The notes beneath the pieces were generated by a model. The model saw only the letters and a program-made list of their open reading frames with translations, ran no database searches and was not told the origin of the DNA. A program made the translations under genes and the position numbers. This document shows, piece by piece, positions 40,157 to 49,900 of a stretch of 64,000 nt of DNA (position 1 is the stretch's first letter; every line of letters begins with the position of its first letter). This DNA is from Bryopsis sp. KO-2023 (Eukaryota; Chlorophyta; Ulvophyceae; Bryopsidales; Bryopsidaceae), in assembly GCA_030272585.1 (NCBI GenBank), contig BSYQ01000006.1, positions 3,621,001 through 3,685,000 of the forward strand. The letters are read 5' to 3'.

Positions 40157-41302
40157 ATGTCGATGGATCCTAATTCGCCGCGCTTCCAGGCGGCTGTTCG
40201 CCAAGCTGCGGCAGCCAATCTCCATCGTGAAAACCCCGTCTCGTTTCCATCGCCTACCCAGCTGCCTACCCAGCCAACTCGTCCCCCTCAGGGCCAGACA
40301 TCGCTTTTGCAGCAGCCGCTTCAGCAACCTCCTCCGCAGAGTCCTCGAACAGCGCCGCTGTCCCATCAACAACTGCAGCAAGCCTCCCAACCATCGCCGC
40401 CGACGTCGCGGGCCCAGCAACAGGCCCGTGCTTTGACTCCCGAAAAGCGCCGGAAGACTGATAGTGGGTCTGTGGATGATTCTTTCCTGGGACTGGTGCA
40501 GGACATCAAAGCATCCTTGCATGGGGTCGAGTCGTCCCAGCAGCAAATTTTGAATCGTTTGGGATCTGTGGAACGCTCCATTACGAATCAGCATAAATTG
40601 CTCCAAACCTTACAGGAAAAAAGTGATCGTTTGGAAGAGCAGTTTGGCCAAGCCCTTTCTGACCTTAAAGACGCACGTCTTAAGGTTGACCAATTGGAGG
40701 GTAGGGTTCAACAGCTTGAGATTCAGATTGAAGATCAGGCTGAGCGTGTGGAAAAACGTTCTAATTTGATCCTTTTTCAAATCTTGGATAAGAGAGAGGA
40801 ATCTCGCGAAGAGCTTCTGGTGTTGGTGCGGAAAATTTTCAAATCTTTGGCTGGTTTTGCTTCGGAAGAATGGCAGGATAATTTTGTGTTGCATGCTCTT
40901 CGTTTGGGTAGATATAAACCTGGGAATAACCGTCCCATTGTGGTGCATTTTTTGCATGAAGGCATCAAGTCTGTTGCTTTTGGGTTTCGGTTTTACATTG
41001 GTGATTTGATTTCTGCTCGGGATGAGGAATTGCCTCGAGCGTCGTTTCGCTTACAGTTGGATTTTTCTCGCTACCAACGTGAGTGTCGTCAAGAACTTCG
41101 ACCTATCCATGACCTTGCTTTTGAAGAGTCGAACAGGTCTGGGTCTAATATTGATCGGGTTTTTTTCAAGGAAGAAAAATTGTTTGTCCGTTCGCGAATG
41201 GGCAGGGTTCTTCAAATTTCATTTTTGAAAACTGACTGGCATGTTTTTTTCCCGGCTGAGCGTCTTAGGCCTTTATTAGAAACCCGAATGAATGTTACAT
41301 AG
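40157..41302 (+). CDS. LINE ORF1: coiled-coil / RRM-like nucleic-acid-binding protein
   Basis: The product is 381 residues from ATG 40157. A Gln/Pro-rich N-terminal third is followed by a basic EKRRKTD patch (possible nuclear signal). A heptad-rich coiled coil runs from about SQQQILNRLGSVERS to QLEIQIEDQAERVEKR. An RRM-like segment beginning RSNLILFQILD and a basic C-terminal domain complete it. This is the layout of L1-type ORF1p, which trimerises and coats the element RNA. The ORF ends in TAG at 41300-41302, and the same frame continues open into ORF2. Confidence 0.82.
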   Translation: MSMDPNSPRFQAAVRQAAAANLHRENPVSFPSPTQLPTQPTRPPQGQTSLLQQPLQQPPPQSPRTAPLSHQQLQQASQPSPPTSRAQQQARALTPEKRRKTDSGSVDDSFLGLVQDIKASLHGVESSQQQILNRLGSVERSITNQHKLLQTLQEKSDRLEEQFGQALSDLKDARLKVDQLEGRVQQLEIQIEDQAERVEKRSNLILFQILDKREESREELLVLVRKIFKSLAGFASEEWQDNFVLHALRLGRYKPGNNRPIVVHFLHEGIKSVAFGFRFYIGDLISARDEELPRASFRLQLDFSRYQRECRQELRPIHDLAFEESNRSGSNIDRVFFKEEKLFVRSRMGRVLQISFLKTDWHVFFPAERLRPLLETRMNVT

Positions 41303-44300
41303 GATTGCCGCTCGGCTGAGAAACTTGTTCTTAGGTTAGTCTCTTGGAATCTCCAGGCTATGAACACGGATAAATTTCCTTTATTTTTAGAATATATGCA
41401 TGAGTTTGATATCATTGGTGTGCAAGAGTTGGGGGATTGTAGTTTGCTGTCTACTTTGTCTGGGTTTTACACTTTTTTTCGGCATCGTGTTGTTAGACCA
41501 GGGGGTCGTTCAAGTGGTGGCGTTGCAGTTCTCATTAGAACCACTTCTCTTTTTTCTTTTCAAATTTTAGATCCTCATTCTTCTGACCCTGTTATATGGA
41601 TTCGTGTTTTCATGGCTGATCAAGTTTTTTATATTGCAGTTGTTTATATTGCGCATCATACCTCGAAGTATTCTGATGTGGGGATTTGGGATCGTTTATT
41701 GGATACCATTTCTTTGTATATATCTCAAGGGCATGTTATATTGTTAGGTGATTTTAATGCTTCTTTGGGCTCTTTGGTGGATGGGTCAGATGATGACGGG
41801 TTTTTTAATACCAGAGGTTCTATGGATCCCCACAATCATAATCTAAATGGGACTAAATTAGCTGAGTTATGTCAGGTAACAAGTCTTAGAATACTCAATG
41901 GTAGAGTGTCGGGTGATTTTTTGGGGGAATGTACGTTCTGTTCTCAGGGGACAGGGTCTATAGGGGTTTTGGATTATGTGATTGGTTCACCTTCTTTGTG
42001 GAATTTTTCTCCAGTTCTATCAATTCAGTCGGAATGGGATATCTCTGACCATAAGTGGATTGGAGTTTCTTTTTCTATTCCTGATTCTTCTTTTGTGGCT
42101 AGGAAGAAATGGGATGTTCAATGGAACGAGACATCTGCTGCTGATTTTTGGGACTCTTTTGCAGATGAGGTTGGGGGTTTATTAAGTGATATCACCTCTG
42201 CAGTTGATATTGATGTGGCCTATAACAGTTTGCTCACTAAAGTGAATCGTTGTTTAAAGTGGAGAATTAGGCCTTTTCGGAAAATTCGTAGGTCTGTTCC
42301 TTGGTTTGATCAAGAATGTTGGGTTGCACGAAAACAATATCGGTTTGCTTTGAGGCGCAATCTTACTTCATCTAGGGGGTTGCGTAACGTTTATTTTTCT
42401 CTCCTTCGGCGTAAACGATCGTTATATGTGAAACACCATTCCTCTCGACTACAGGGTTTGTTTTTTTCCGATAGAAAAGCTTTTTTTAGAGAATTTTGTG
42501 CAAAGCCTGTTAGGATGGGAGATTCGGTTCCTTTACATATATGGGAACAATACTTTCGCAATTTTTTCGCGGATGATGATTCTTCTCTTTTATGCAGCAT
42601 GACTAACATTCCGGTTTTTTATCAGCCAAATAGGTCCTTAACGGTGGAGGAGATTGGGGGTTTGTTGAACCCGGTATCTGAGTCTGAGGTGATGGGTGCT
42701 ATATGCCGTCTGAAACATGGTAAGGCCTCTGGTCATGATGATTGGCCTTCTGAGTTATTTCGTAACAGTAATGACAACCTTACTGCTGCATGGTGCAATA
42801 TTTTATCCGTTTTGTTTTCAAAATGTTTTGCTTGTCGAAAAGTACCCAGGTCATGGTTACTGGGTGATTTGGTGCCAGTTTATAAAGGTAAAGGCGATCG
42901 TTTGGTTCCATCCAACTATAGGCCTCTGACAGTCAGTCCTATAGTTTATAAACTGTTTGCCTACGTCTTGTTAAATCGCCTTGGTCCGCCTTTGGGGAAT
43001 ATTCATCACATCTGTCAAGGGGGGTTCGCTGTGGGAATGAGTCCGGAAACACTTATTTTTGCTTTGTGGGGTATAATATTTCTTTCTAAACATCGTCACG
43101 AACCCTTAATTCTGGTTTTTTTGGATTTGTTAAAGGCGTTTGATCGAATTTCGCATTCGCGTTTGTTTTGGGAGTTATCAAGGGTAGGAGTTCCTGATGC
43201 GTTCCGGGATTTATTGCAATATATTTATAATCATGTTTTTTCTAGAGTTCGGGCAACAGCAGGTACAAGTGATATTTTTCGTCAAGCTAGGGGTGTTCGA
43301 CAGGGTTGTCCACTAAGTCCGGAATTATATAAGTTATATCACAATAATCTTATCCGTGCTGTGGAACATTACGTCACTACTTTTTCTGCGGCGGGGATTT
43401 TTATTCCGGCTTTAGCTTTTGCTGATGATACTGTTGTTCCCATGAAAAGTGTAGGTGATGTGGGAGGTTTGTCTTCTGCCATGACTGATTGTGATGATAG
43501 TTGGAACGTTAAGGAGAATCTGGGTAAACGGGTAGTGGCTATTTTCAATTTGCCTAATACAAATGGTATTCAGATTGAGGACACTTTTTTACCCAGTAGT
43601 GATGAGTTTAGGTATCTGGGGGTGTTTTTTGGCACCAAACATAACATTTTCCTCCCTCATTTTCAGAAAATTTGTTTAAAAATGCGGTCGGCTCTTGGGT
43701 TTTTATATCGTCACTTGGCATTACATGGAATTAGAAATCCTGCCATCAGTTATTCACTTTTTAAACAATTCGTATTGGGTGCGATAAATTTTGGGGCTGC
43801 AGTTTGGTACCCTTTTTTGACGAAAGGACAATGTACCGCTTTAGAACGTGTTCATCGAGGTTTTTTGCGTCATTGTCTTTTACTTCCAGTTCGAGTTCCC
43901 ACAGAAATTCTTTATGCGGATATGGGAACACTTCCGTTAGATTTTTATTTTCGTCGCCAGGTGTTCCGTTTTTCGAACAAGTTTTTTGATCTACCGGACA
44001 ATAACCCGGCTAAGAACATTTTTATGTTGCTTTTGGGGGACGGATATGGTAATCGGTCTTGGGTTGTTAGAGTTCGATCAATGGTAAGGGAACTTTTGCC
44101 GGGTTTTGATGGGACAGGACTCATTGATATTGGACTCTGGAGCAGGCGGTATCGCGACAATTTTTCGAAAGACCTTTTCCGGTCTGATAAAACAGTGGTC
44201 AGAGAATTTTTTTCGAAATTCAAATCCCGGATACAATATCTTCGTTGTTTGAGCACCTTCTCGAACGACCTGAAAGGTGTGTATTGTCGTTTTCGTGGCG

Positions 44301-44560
44301 GAGCACATGATTTGGCTGTTGACTCGGGCCGGTTAAACAATATTCCGCGATCGGATCGGCTGTGTTTGATTTGCAATGGGGGTGTTGAGGATGAGATGCA
44401 TTTTTTATATTCTTGCCCTGCATATCAACATTGCCGTCTTTCTTTTCCTGATCTTTTTGTTTCCTCTAGTTTGAGGTTTTTGTTTAACAATGCAGATCAG
44501 TTGAGAGTGGCTAGGATGTTAAAAGTTTTCTTTCAACGCAGAAAATTTTTATTGTCTTGA
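41303..44560 (+). CDS. LINE ORF2: AP endonuclease and reverse transcriptase
   Basis: The frame is open for 1085 codons directly after the ORF1 TAG and is the same frame as ORF1. The first ATG is at 41360, but the endonuclease fold begins earlier: the SWN motif is at 41342-41350. Further endonuclease motifs are QELGD, LGDFNAS, LDYVIGSP and ISDHKWIGVSF. Reverse transcriptase motifs include NYRPLTVSPIVYKL, FLDLLKAFDRISHS, RQGCPLSPELY and the catalytic FADD at 43418-43429. A C-terminal CLICNGGVEDEMHFLYSCP is the Cys/His motif found in many plant L1 elements. No RNase H domain was seen. The protein nicks target DNA and primes reverse transcription there. How ORF2 is started is discussed in the findings. 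Confidence 0.9.
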   Translation, partial: DCRSAEKLVLRLVSWNLQAMNTDKFPLFLEYMHEFDIIGVQELGDCSLLSTLSGFYTFFRHRVVRPGGRSSGGVAVLIRTTSLFSFQILDPHSSDPVIWIRVFMADQVFYIAVVYIAHHTSKYSDVGIWDRLLDTISLYISQGHVILLGDFNASLGSLVDGSDDDGFFNTRGSMDPHNHNLNGTKLAELCQVTSLRILNGRVSGDFLGECTFCSQGTGSIGVLDYVIGSPSLWNFSPVLSIQSEWDISDHKWIGVSFSIPDSSFVARKKWDVQWNETSAADFWDSFADEVGGLLSDITSAVDIDVAYNSLLTKVNRCLKWRIRPFRKIRRSVPWFDQECWVARKQYRFALRRNLTSSRGLRNVYFSLLRRKRSLYVKHHSSRLQGLFFSDRKAFFREFCAKPVRMGDSVPLHIWEQYFRNFFADDDSSLLCSMTNIPVFYQPNRSLTVEEIGGLLNPVSESEVMGAICRLKHGKASGHDDWPSELFRNSNDNLTAAWCNILSVLFSKCFACRKVPRSWLLGDLVPVYKGKGDRLVPSNYRPLTVSPIVYKLFAYVLLNRLGPPLGNIHHICQGGFAVGMSPETLIFALWGIIFLSKHRHEPLILVFLDLLKAFDRISHSRLFWELSRVGVPDAFRDLLQYIYNHVFSRVRATAGTSDIFRQARGVRQGCPLSPELYKLYHNNLIRAVEHYVTTFSAAGIFIPALAFADDTVVPMKSVGDVGGLSSAMTDCDDSWNVKENLGKRVVAIFNLPNTNGIQIEDTFLPSSDEFRYLGVFFGTKHNIFLPHFQKICLKMRSALGFLYRHLALHGIRNPAISYSLFKQFVLGAINFGAAVWYPFLTKGQCTALERVHRGFLRHCLLLPVRVPTEILYADMGTLPLDFYFRRQVFRFSNKFFDLPDNNPAKNIFMLLLGDGYGNRSWVVRVRSMVRELLPGFDGTGLIDIGLWSRRYRDNFSKDLFRSDKTVVREFFSKFKSRIQYLRCLSTFSNDLKGVYCRFRGGAHDLAVDSGRLNNIPRSDRLCLICNGGVEDEMHFLYSCPAYQHCRLSFPDLFVSSSLRFLFNNADQLRVARMLKVFFQRRKFLLS

Positions 44561-44586
44561 ATAGTTTTCTTTTTTTTTTTCTGTAG

Positions 44587-45009
44587 ATGTTATCTGTCAA
44601 ACTTCTTTCAAAAGAAGCAGTTATTCCGGTTAGGGCAACTGGTGGGTCAGCAGGCTATGATTTATCTTCTTTGCACAATTACTGTGTCCCTTCTTTCCAG
44701 CAAATGGTTGTGGATACTGGGGTTGCAGTGCAAATTCATGAAGGACATTATGGTAGGCTGGTAGTTCGAAGTGGGATCTGTGTTCGTCATGCTTTGCATG
44801 TTGGTGCTGGGGTTATTGATCAGGATTATCGTGGTCCTTTGAAAATTGTTGTCTTCAATTTATCAAAGGAAGATTGTTTCATAAACAAAGGGGATAGGAT
44901 TGCTCAACTTATTTTAGAGAAAATTTCTACACCGGAGGTTGTGGTGGTTGATTCGCTCTCTCAGAGTGATAGGGGTGACAAGGGTTTTGGTTCTTCTGAT
45001 AACATTTGA
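44587..45009 (+). CDS. LINE ORF3: trimeric-type dUTPase
   Basis: The product is 140 residues with all five dUTPase motifs in order: AGYDL, GRLVVRSGICVR, GAGVIDQDYRGPLKI, GDRIAQLI and RGDKGFGSS. The enzyme hydrolyses dUTP to dUMP and pyrophosphate. In an element it could keep uracil out of new cDNA. The catalytic Asp and the uracil-pocket Tyr of motif 3 are present. It starts 26 bases after the ORF2 stop in a different frame, immediately after a T-rich tract ending ctgtag. Capture from a host gene is inferred. Confidence 0.9.
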   Translation: MLSVKLLSKEAVIPVRATGGSAGYDLSSLHNYCVPSFQQMVVDTGVAVQIHEGHYGRLVVRSGICVRHALHVGAGVIDQDYRGPLKIVVFNLSKEDCFINKGDRIAQLILEKISTPEVVVVDSLSQSDRGDKGFGSSDNI

Positions 45010-45082
45010 AGATTTGGTTTGTTTTTTGTCTTGGAGATTCTGTTTGTTTTTTGGACGAGTTTCTCGATTTGTTTTCCGCAAT

Positions 45083-45100
45083 AGAAGCCGAGCGGCTTCT
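45083..45100 (+). other. 3' UTR hairpin of the LINE
   Basis: agaagccg, two bases, then cggcttct: an 8-bp palindromic stem 28 bases before the element's tail. Many LINEs of stringent type need a 3' stem-loop for recognition by their reverse transcriptase. That role here is inferred. Confidence 0.6.
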
Positions 45101-45128
45101 TCGTGTGTAATCATGATTTGATTTGATT

Positions 45129-45690
45129 TGTCGGAGTGTTGAGTCACGAAATGACGCTTGTCACATCTTTTCGAATTTATTTCCTCCTGCACACTTCGCG
45201 CAAACGCTTGATGTGACGGACCAAGGCCTTTGGGGACGACTTTGGGTGCTTTCGAAAAGCACTCCCGTTGTTTGACCACTGGGGTGGGAGTAAAAAAACC
45301 ACCGCCGCAGGCGTGGAGAGACCACAGCCGAAAAACCCTCCGGTCTTGGATGCGGGAGCCACCATCGAGCGTGTCGCCGTCGAAATGGTGGATATAAATG
45401 GCGGATACGGTTAAAGAGAAGTCGACGCTTTGGTGGAAACGAAGCCTGCTGGTTGCAGGGAGGGTTCGCTCGACGACGGCGACGCTGAGGTTCATTTATA
45501 TCAGCTTCGAGAACGGCGCTCTGCTTCCCTTTCGTGTTAATTTAATTTAAATAAAAACACTACTGTTCTAAAGCGTTTGATAACGGGCAGGCGACGGCTT
45601 GTGGATCCGTGGTGTCGACTTTCTGTGCGACGACTTGCTCGGGCAGAAGGCGGGGTGAGAGGAGAAGGATGCCCCAACGTCGCTTTCCAC
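45129..45690 (+). repeat. Repeat block 3' of the LINE
   Basis: G+C-rich sequence matching the minus strand of 9100-9775 (cacacttcgcgc, ctgtggtctctccacgc region, gtcgactttctgtgcgacgac). A long open frame exists on the minus strand (45495-44914), but it is antisense to the paralogous similarity and enters the dUTPase ORF, so it is not taken as a gene. Confidence 0.6.
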
Positions 45691-46990
45691 GTGAAAGAAA
45701 GTTTCTGAAACACGGTTTAACCTCCAGCTCTCTCTCTAAGGAGACAACTCCTCCCTTGCGCTGTGGACTACTACGGGGCTGAGTTTCTGGCGAAACCATT
45801 TCGTGATTGTTGTTTGGACAACACGTGTTTGGACTGTACGGGGCCGCTTTTCGCCCCGCCTTCGTTTGCGGTTTTTTTTTTTTTTGCGCCTCCCTCCGAA
45901 ATCTAATCCAAAATCGCTCAAAAAAGAGGCTTAAAATGGAGAAAACAATGGGGAAGGGTTGATTTTTTTATTTTCTTTGTTTGCAGTGTCTTGTTGGGTT
46001 TTTGTGGCATGCATGTTGTGATTATATTTTTTTCCTTCTCAGATTTCTGTCAGTTCATCGATATATGTTTGGGGGTGAGGGGGCTGATAAAGCCTGCCTC
46101 ATCAAGGGGATGAAAGAAAATGTCCCAGAGTCAGTGATAAAAAACACTTGGTGATTAGCCTGCACTTCACGCACGTTCTCAACCCCACACCACGATCATC
46201 CATAAACAGGAGCAACCACCACTCCATTTTTTCTTTTCAAAACCTTTTTGCCTTGCTCTTCAGCCCCCCTGGCTCGTTGCTTTTATTCCAAACAAACGTT
46301 ACCAATACCGATGGACTCCATCATCTTCCCACAAATCCAACCCTCCAAAAAGGTCAGGAGAATCAAAAAGCACGATAAGATAATATCAGGGACAGGAAGG
46401 GATTTAAAACACCCTTCAAAAGATCTTTCTATATTTTCCTTTTTCAATCGCACCCTCTCCCTCCCCCAAATTTTTTGTAATAACAAAATGCCACAGAAAA
46501 ATTTGGCAAAAGTTCAGCCAACACGCTTTTTAGGGGACTTGACTCTGAACTCTCCATTCTTTTTCTCGTCCAATTTTCCCCAACCCTATCCTCAGCCAAC
46601 ACATCCCAAACCATTCACAAATTTTTACTCATCAGTTGAATGCTCAACTACCAGACTCTTCTCCTTTTGTCAACAAATCCAATTAGACAAGTAAATATAG
46701 AAGATCACTTTCAAAACGAAGAATCAAAACGAAAAAATTATATACTGACCTTTTCTCAATCTTTTTGCTTTGATCCGGTCCCCAAAAAAACAGCGATCAG
46801 CGAGTTAGAAATACATTTAAACACTTATGTCAAACTGAAACAAACCTTTTTATTGTGCTTTTCTTTCGTAGACTGTAAAAACCAGCTGCAAAAAAAAAAC
46901 AAAAAAAAACAGCAGTTTAAAAACAATAAAATAAAAAAACACCACCACCTTCAAGCCACACACCTCCCCAATCAATCCTCATTTATCTAT
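45691..46990. other. Spacer 3' of the kinase-like gene
   Basis: No gene was seen. The right part is likely 3' untranslated sequence of the minus-strand kinase-like gene. A long C/T/A-rich tract covers about 46140-46990. Confidence 0.5.
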
Positions 46991-49900
46991 CTAACCGCAG
47001 GTGTACTCTATGGAGTCCTCCACCAGCTCCATCTGGCAACAAGGCTTCCCCCAGTCATCAAATTTCAGCTCCTCCCCGTACCATTTCTTGATGGCCCCCT
47101 CAAACCCCAACCTCAACAAATCCTTGGATCGATCAATCAACACTTTCGCCGCGTTCACACCCACCCCTCCTGAAAAAATATCCCGGTGAAGCTGAGAATC
47201 AGTCATATTGCTGAACCTGGTCAGACACTTTGCCATCTCGGGTGGGAAATCGAACCCGATCGTTCCATTCGGGGCATGGCATCGATAATCCAGCCATAGC
47301 ACCGTGTTTTCTTTTCTGGGGCTCCTTCGGATGGTGGTGCTACCTCGGTCGGTCCATCTATCCCACACGAGCAGGTTTGCACCCTGTCCGTGGCCTGGAC
47401 CTGGGATGAACAGGGAATCCAAACTGGTTTGGCAAGGAGGGTTTTTGAAGTTGAATGCTTGGGTGTCTCGCAAGCATTCGAGAGGTAGCAGTATTTTTTC
47501 GTTGTTGATCAGGGTGAGTTTGCCGGACTCTGAAATGTAGGCATTGTCGGGGTTTCTGTTGTATTGCCGGGTCAAGGCGTCCAGCATAGCCGCCATCAGC
47601 ACCTTCAAAAACCAAGAAAAGTAAAAAAAAATCAAATGAAATGAAAAAATAAGGATATTAGAAAACATAGAGATCAGAATTGGTGGCAGTAGTTGGGCAT
47701 CGTTAAAAGACACCACTATTACCCCCCAAAAAGTAAAACTGAGAAAAATGGGTGTGGATTTTGGTTTTTTAAATTAGAATTTAGCGACAGGTGTTATAAT
47801 CATGTAAGTTAATATGAGAAAATTTCAGAAAAAACCCAAAAACATTCCCTCCATTTCAGGAGATCCACACACCTACTACATAGCATACCTGTGTGCTGTT
47901 TACTCCGCGGATTAACTCAAACGCATCTTTTCTCGTCGATTGGGCCCAAATTGACCTCACACTGAATCCTTCGGCTGCATTTGACCAAACACCCATGGTC
48001 CTTAAATGCTCTGTATTACTAATTCCATCCACTGGACCCATCCAGACGTGAGTCAAAAGTTCATCCAAGCCACATTCCGTCGCTACTTTCGCAACAGCTC
48101 TTTCGTTCTGAAGCCAACAATAGAAAAAATTAATAAAAAATAAATATGAGTTCACACGAGAAGGGAAAAAATGGGGAAAAAAAAGGGAGAAAAAAAAGAA
48201 AAGAGTGAAAGGTGTACATTTTTCGCGGGGAAAAAAAGTAGTAAATAGAACTGCTTGTGGGGTGGGAAGATGCATTCGGGCATTGGGATCTCCAGGACGT
48301 TTGTTTTTTGAATCAGCCTGAGGTGCATTTCTGTGAGAACTGCAGCACTCAGAAAAATATAAAAAAAAGCTTGAGTATGTTTATCTGTTTCTTTTGGGAC
48401 AGCAAAATTATGTTTTCAGCAAAGAGGGGGACGAAATTTATTCCAAATTTCAATATTCCTTCAGAATTATCGATGCTTTTCTGAGGTTTGTGCAATCACA
48501 AGTGAGCGGAAAGTTTTTTTTTTAACTGTGCTGAGTCTTCTTTATTTCGTTCACCCATAGTGTTGATAAAAAAATTGATTTCCTGCCTGGAAAAAAAAAA
48601 TTATGCGTCCACAGAACTTACTTCAACGTTTACTATAAAGTCCCTGCTGCAAGTTTTGCCGACCAGAAAGTCTTCCTTATTTAAGCAATGGATTTTGACA
48701 GCTGCTTTCCCAGTTGCGACATTCGGACCCGAAGCAAAAAACATCTCAGCTGCAGCTGTGGACTTTTCAGAAATTCCTCCAATGCTGGTGAGTTCATGTA
48801 AACAGCCGTAGCACGGTTTTCCTTTTCTGCGTAAACGAGTGGGGACGACGCATTTAGTAGATGAGCAGCAAGGTTGGATTGCAGGCACCATGAGGAACTG
48901 TGAAATTTGGTTGAAAAGAAAGAAATTCGCAGAAATTTGTATATGTCTAAAGTGCCAACAACGCATTTCACAGTGGAAAGAAAGAAATGTGTGGAAGAGT
49001 AAGATGCATGCGAAGAAACGAGAAATATTGGAGTGGGGTGGGGAATAGGGGTGTGACTAATCTTTCCTGTCGCCGAATGTTTTTAACATAATTTTACTCT
49101 TTCATGCAAGCTCCATTCAAAAAAGTTCACAAAACATTGTCAGGCCCCTCTTTGATTTTCTCACCTCTCTTTTATTTTGAGGAAGTCCAGAAATCTGAGC
49201 TTCGTTTGTAACCATAAAAGAGCATATGGCAAGGTGATCCATGGAGGTTCACTTGACGAATGAACGTGTGGATCGATGTAGCAATTATCACACGAAACCC
49301 CGCTGGAAGCATGGGCAATTCCTTCTGCCTGAATCCAAATCAAATTTCTTAAAAATGACAGGCTTCGTGTCATTCAGTCTGAATATGGATATCTGTACAC
49401 ACGAAAAAAATTATCAGAGTTCAGGATCTAAAAGAGAGGGTGGTGTGCAGAGGAGAGAGATCCTAATTTCGGGGTATTGAAAAGGGCGTGTTTTTTTTTT
49501 TATCCAGCTGAGCAGCTCGATTTTCTGGGATTTTTTTTTCGTTCATCTACCCCCCGCACCCGAAAAAGCTTTATGAATGTGAACGTGATGTTACCTCGTA
49601 AGTAGCATTCCGGGGCACCTCGGATTGCATCAACACTGAGTAGAAATCCCATGGATCCAATGGCCCTTCGAAAGCCAAGCCCCTCTGTCTGACTCTCTTT
49701 TTTAAACACACACATTCGGGATGTCGCTTCAGGTATTCAAATCGTGTCAAAATGACCTTTCGCAAAAACGATGCGAACACAAAATTGCTTCTGCAAAGTA
49801 TATATGTAAGGTTCAACAGATCAGTTTCCAACGCTGATCAATTGCAGTCATGACTGTTGCAATAGAAACAAGCGAATTAGTTGGTATTGAAGCCTACATA

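Larger units (their letters stand above)
40113..45128 (+). mobile_element. Apparently full-length LINE (L1-like) carrying a dUTPase ORF
   Basis: The order is a leader of about 44 bases, ORF1, ORF2 (AP endonuclease plus reverse transcriptase plus Cys/His tail), a dUTPase ORF, a short 3' UTR with an 8-bp hairpin, and an ATTTG-repeat tail (about 45113-45128). Boundaries are set by comparison with the inverted paralogous block at 9100-10765, which has both flanks but not this interior. Matching stops just after aacggatc on the 5' side and resumes after gatttg on the 3' side. No clear target-site duplication was found. All ORFs are open, so the copy looks young. A different reading, with 38870-45560 as one LINE with long UTRs and the other copy internally deleted, cannot be excluded. 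Confidence 0.75.

Noticed and set aside
41300-41302. TAG reassigned to glutamine (as in some ulvophyte algae), making ORF1-ORF2 one protein
   Set aside because: Exportin-T, the TKL kinase and the kinase-like gene end naturally at TAG where their families end, and no other in-frame TAG occurs inside well supported exons.
44914-45495. 193-codon open frame on the minus strand over the LINE 3' end
   Set aside because: It is antisense to the dUTPase ORF, its paralogous region is not open in the same frame, and it has no recognisable domain.
38870-45560. Retroviral or LTR-type element around the reverse transcriptase
   Set aside because: The reverse transcriptase and AP endonuclease are of LINE type, and there are no long terminal repeats, protease or integrase. 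The flanking similarity is to an inverted duplicate elsewhere, not a direct repeat at the ends.
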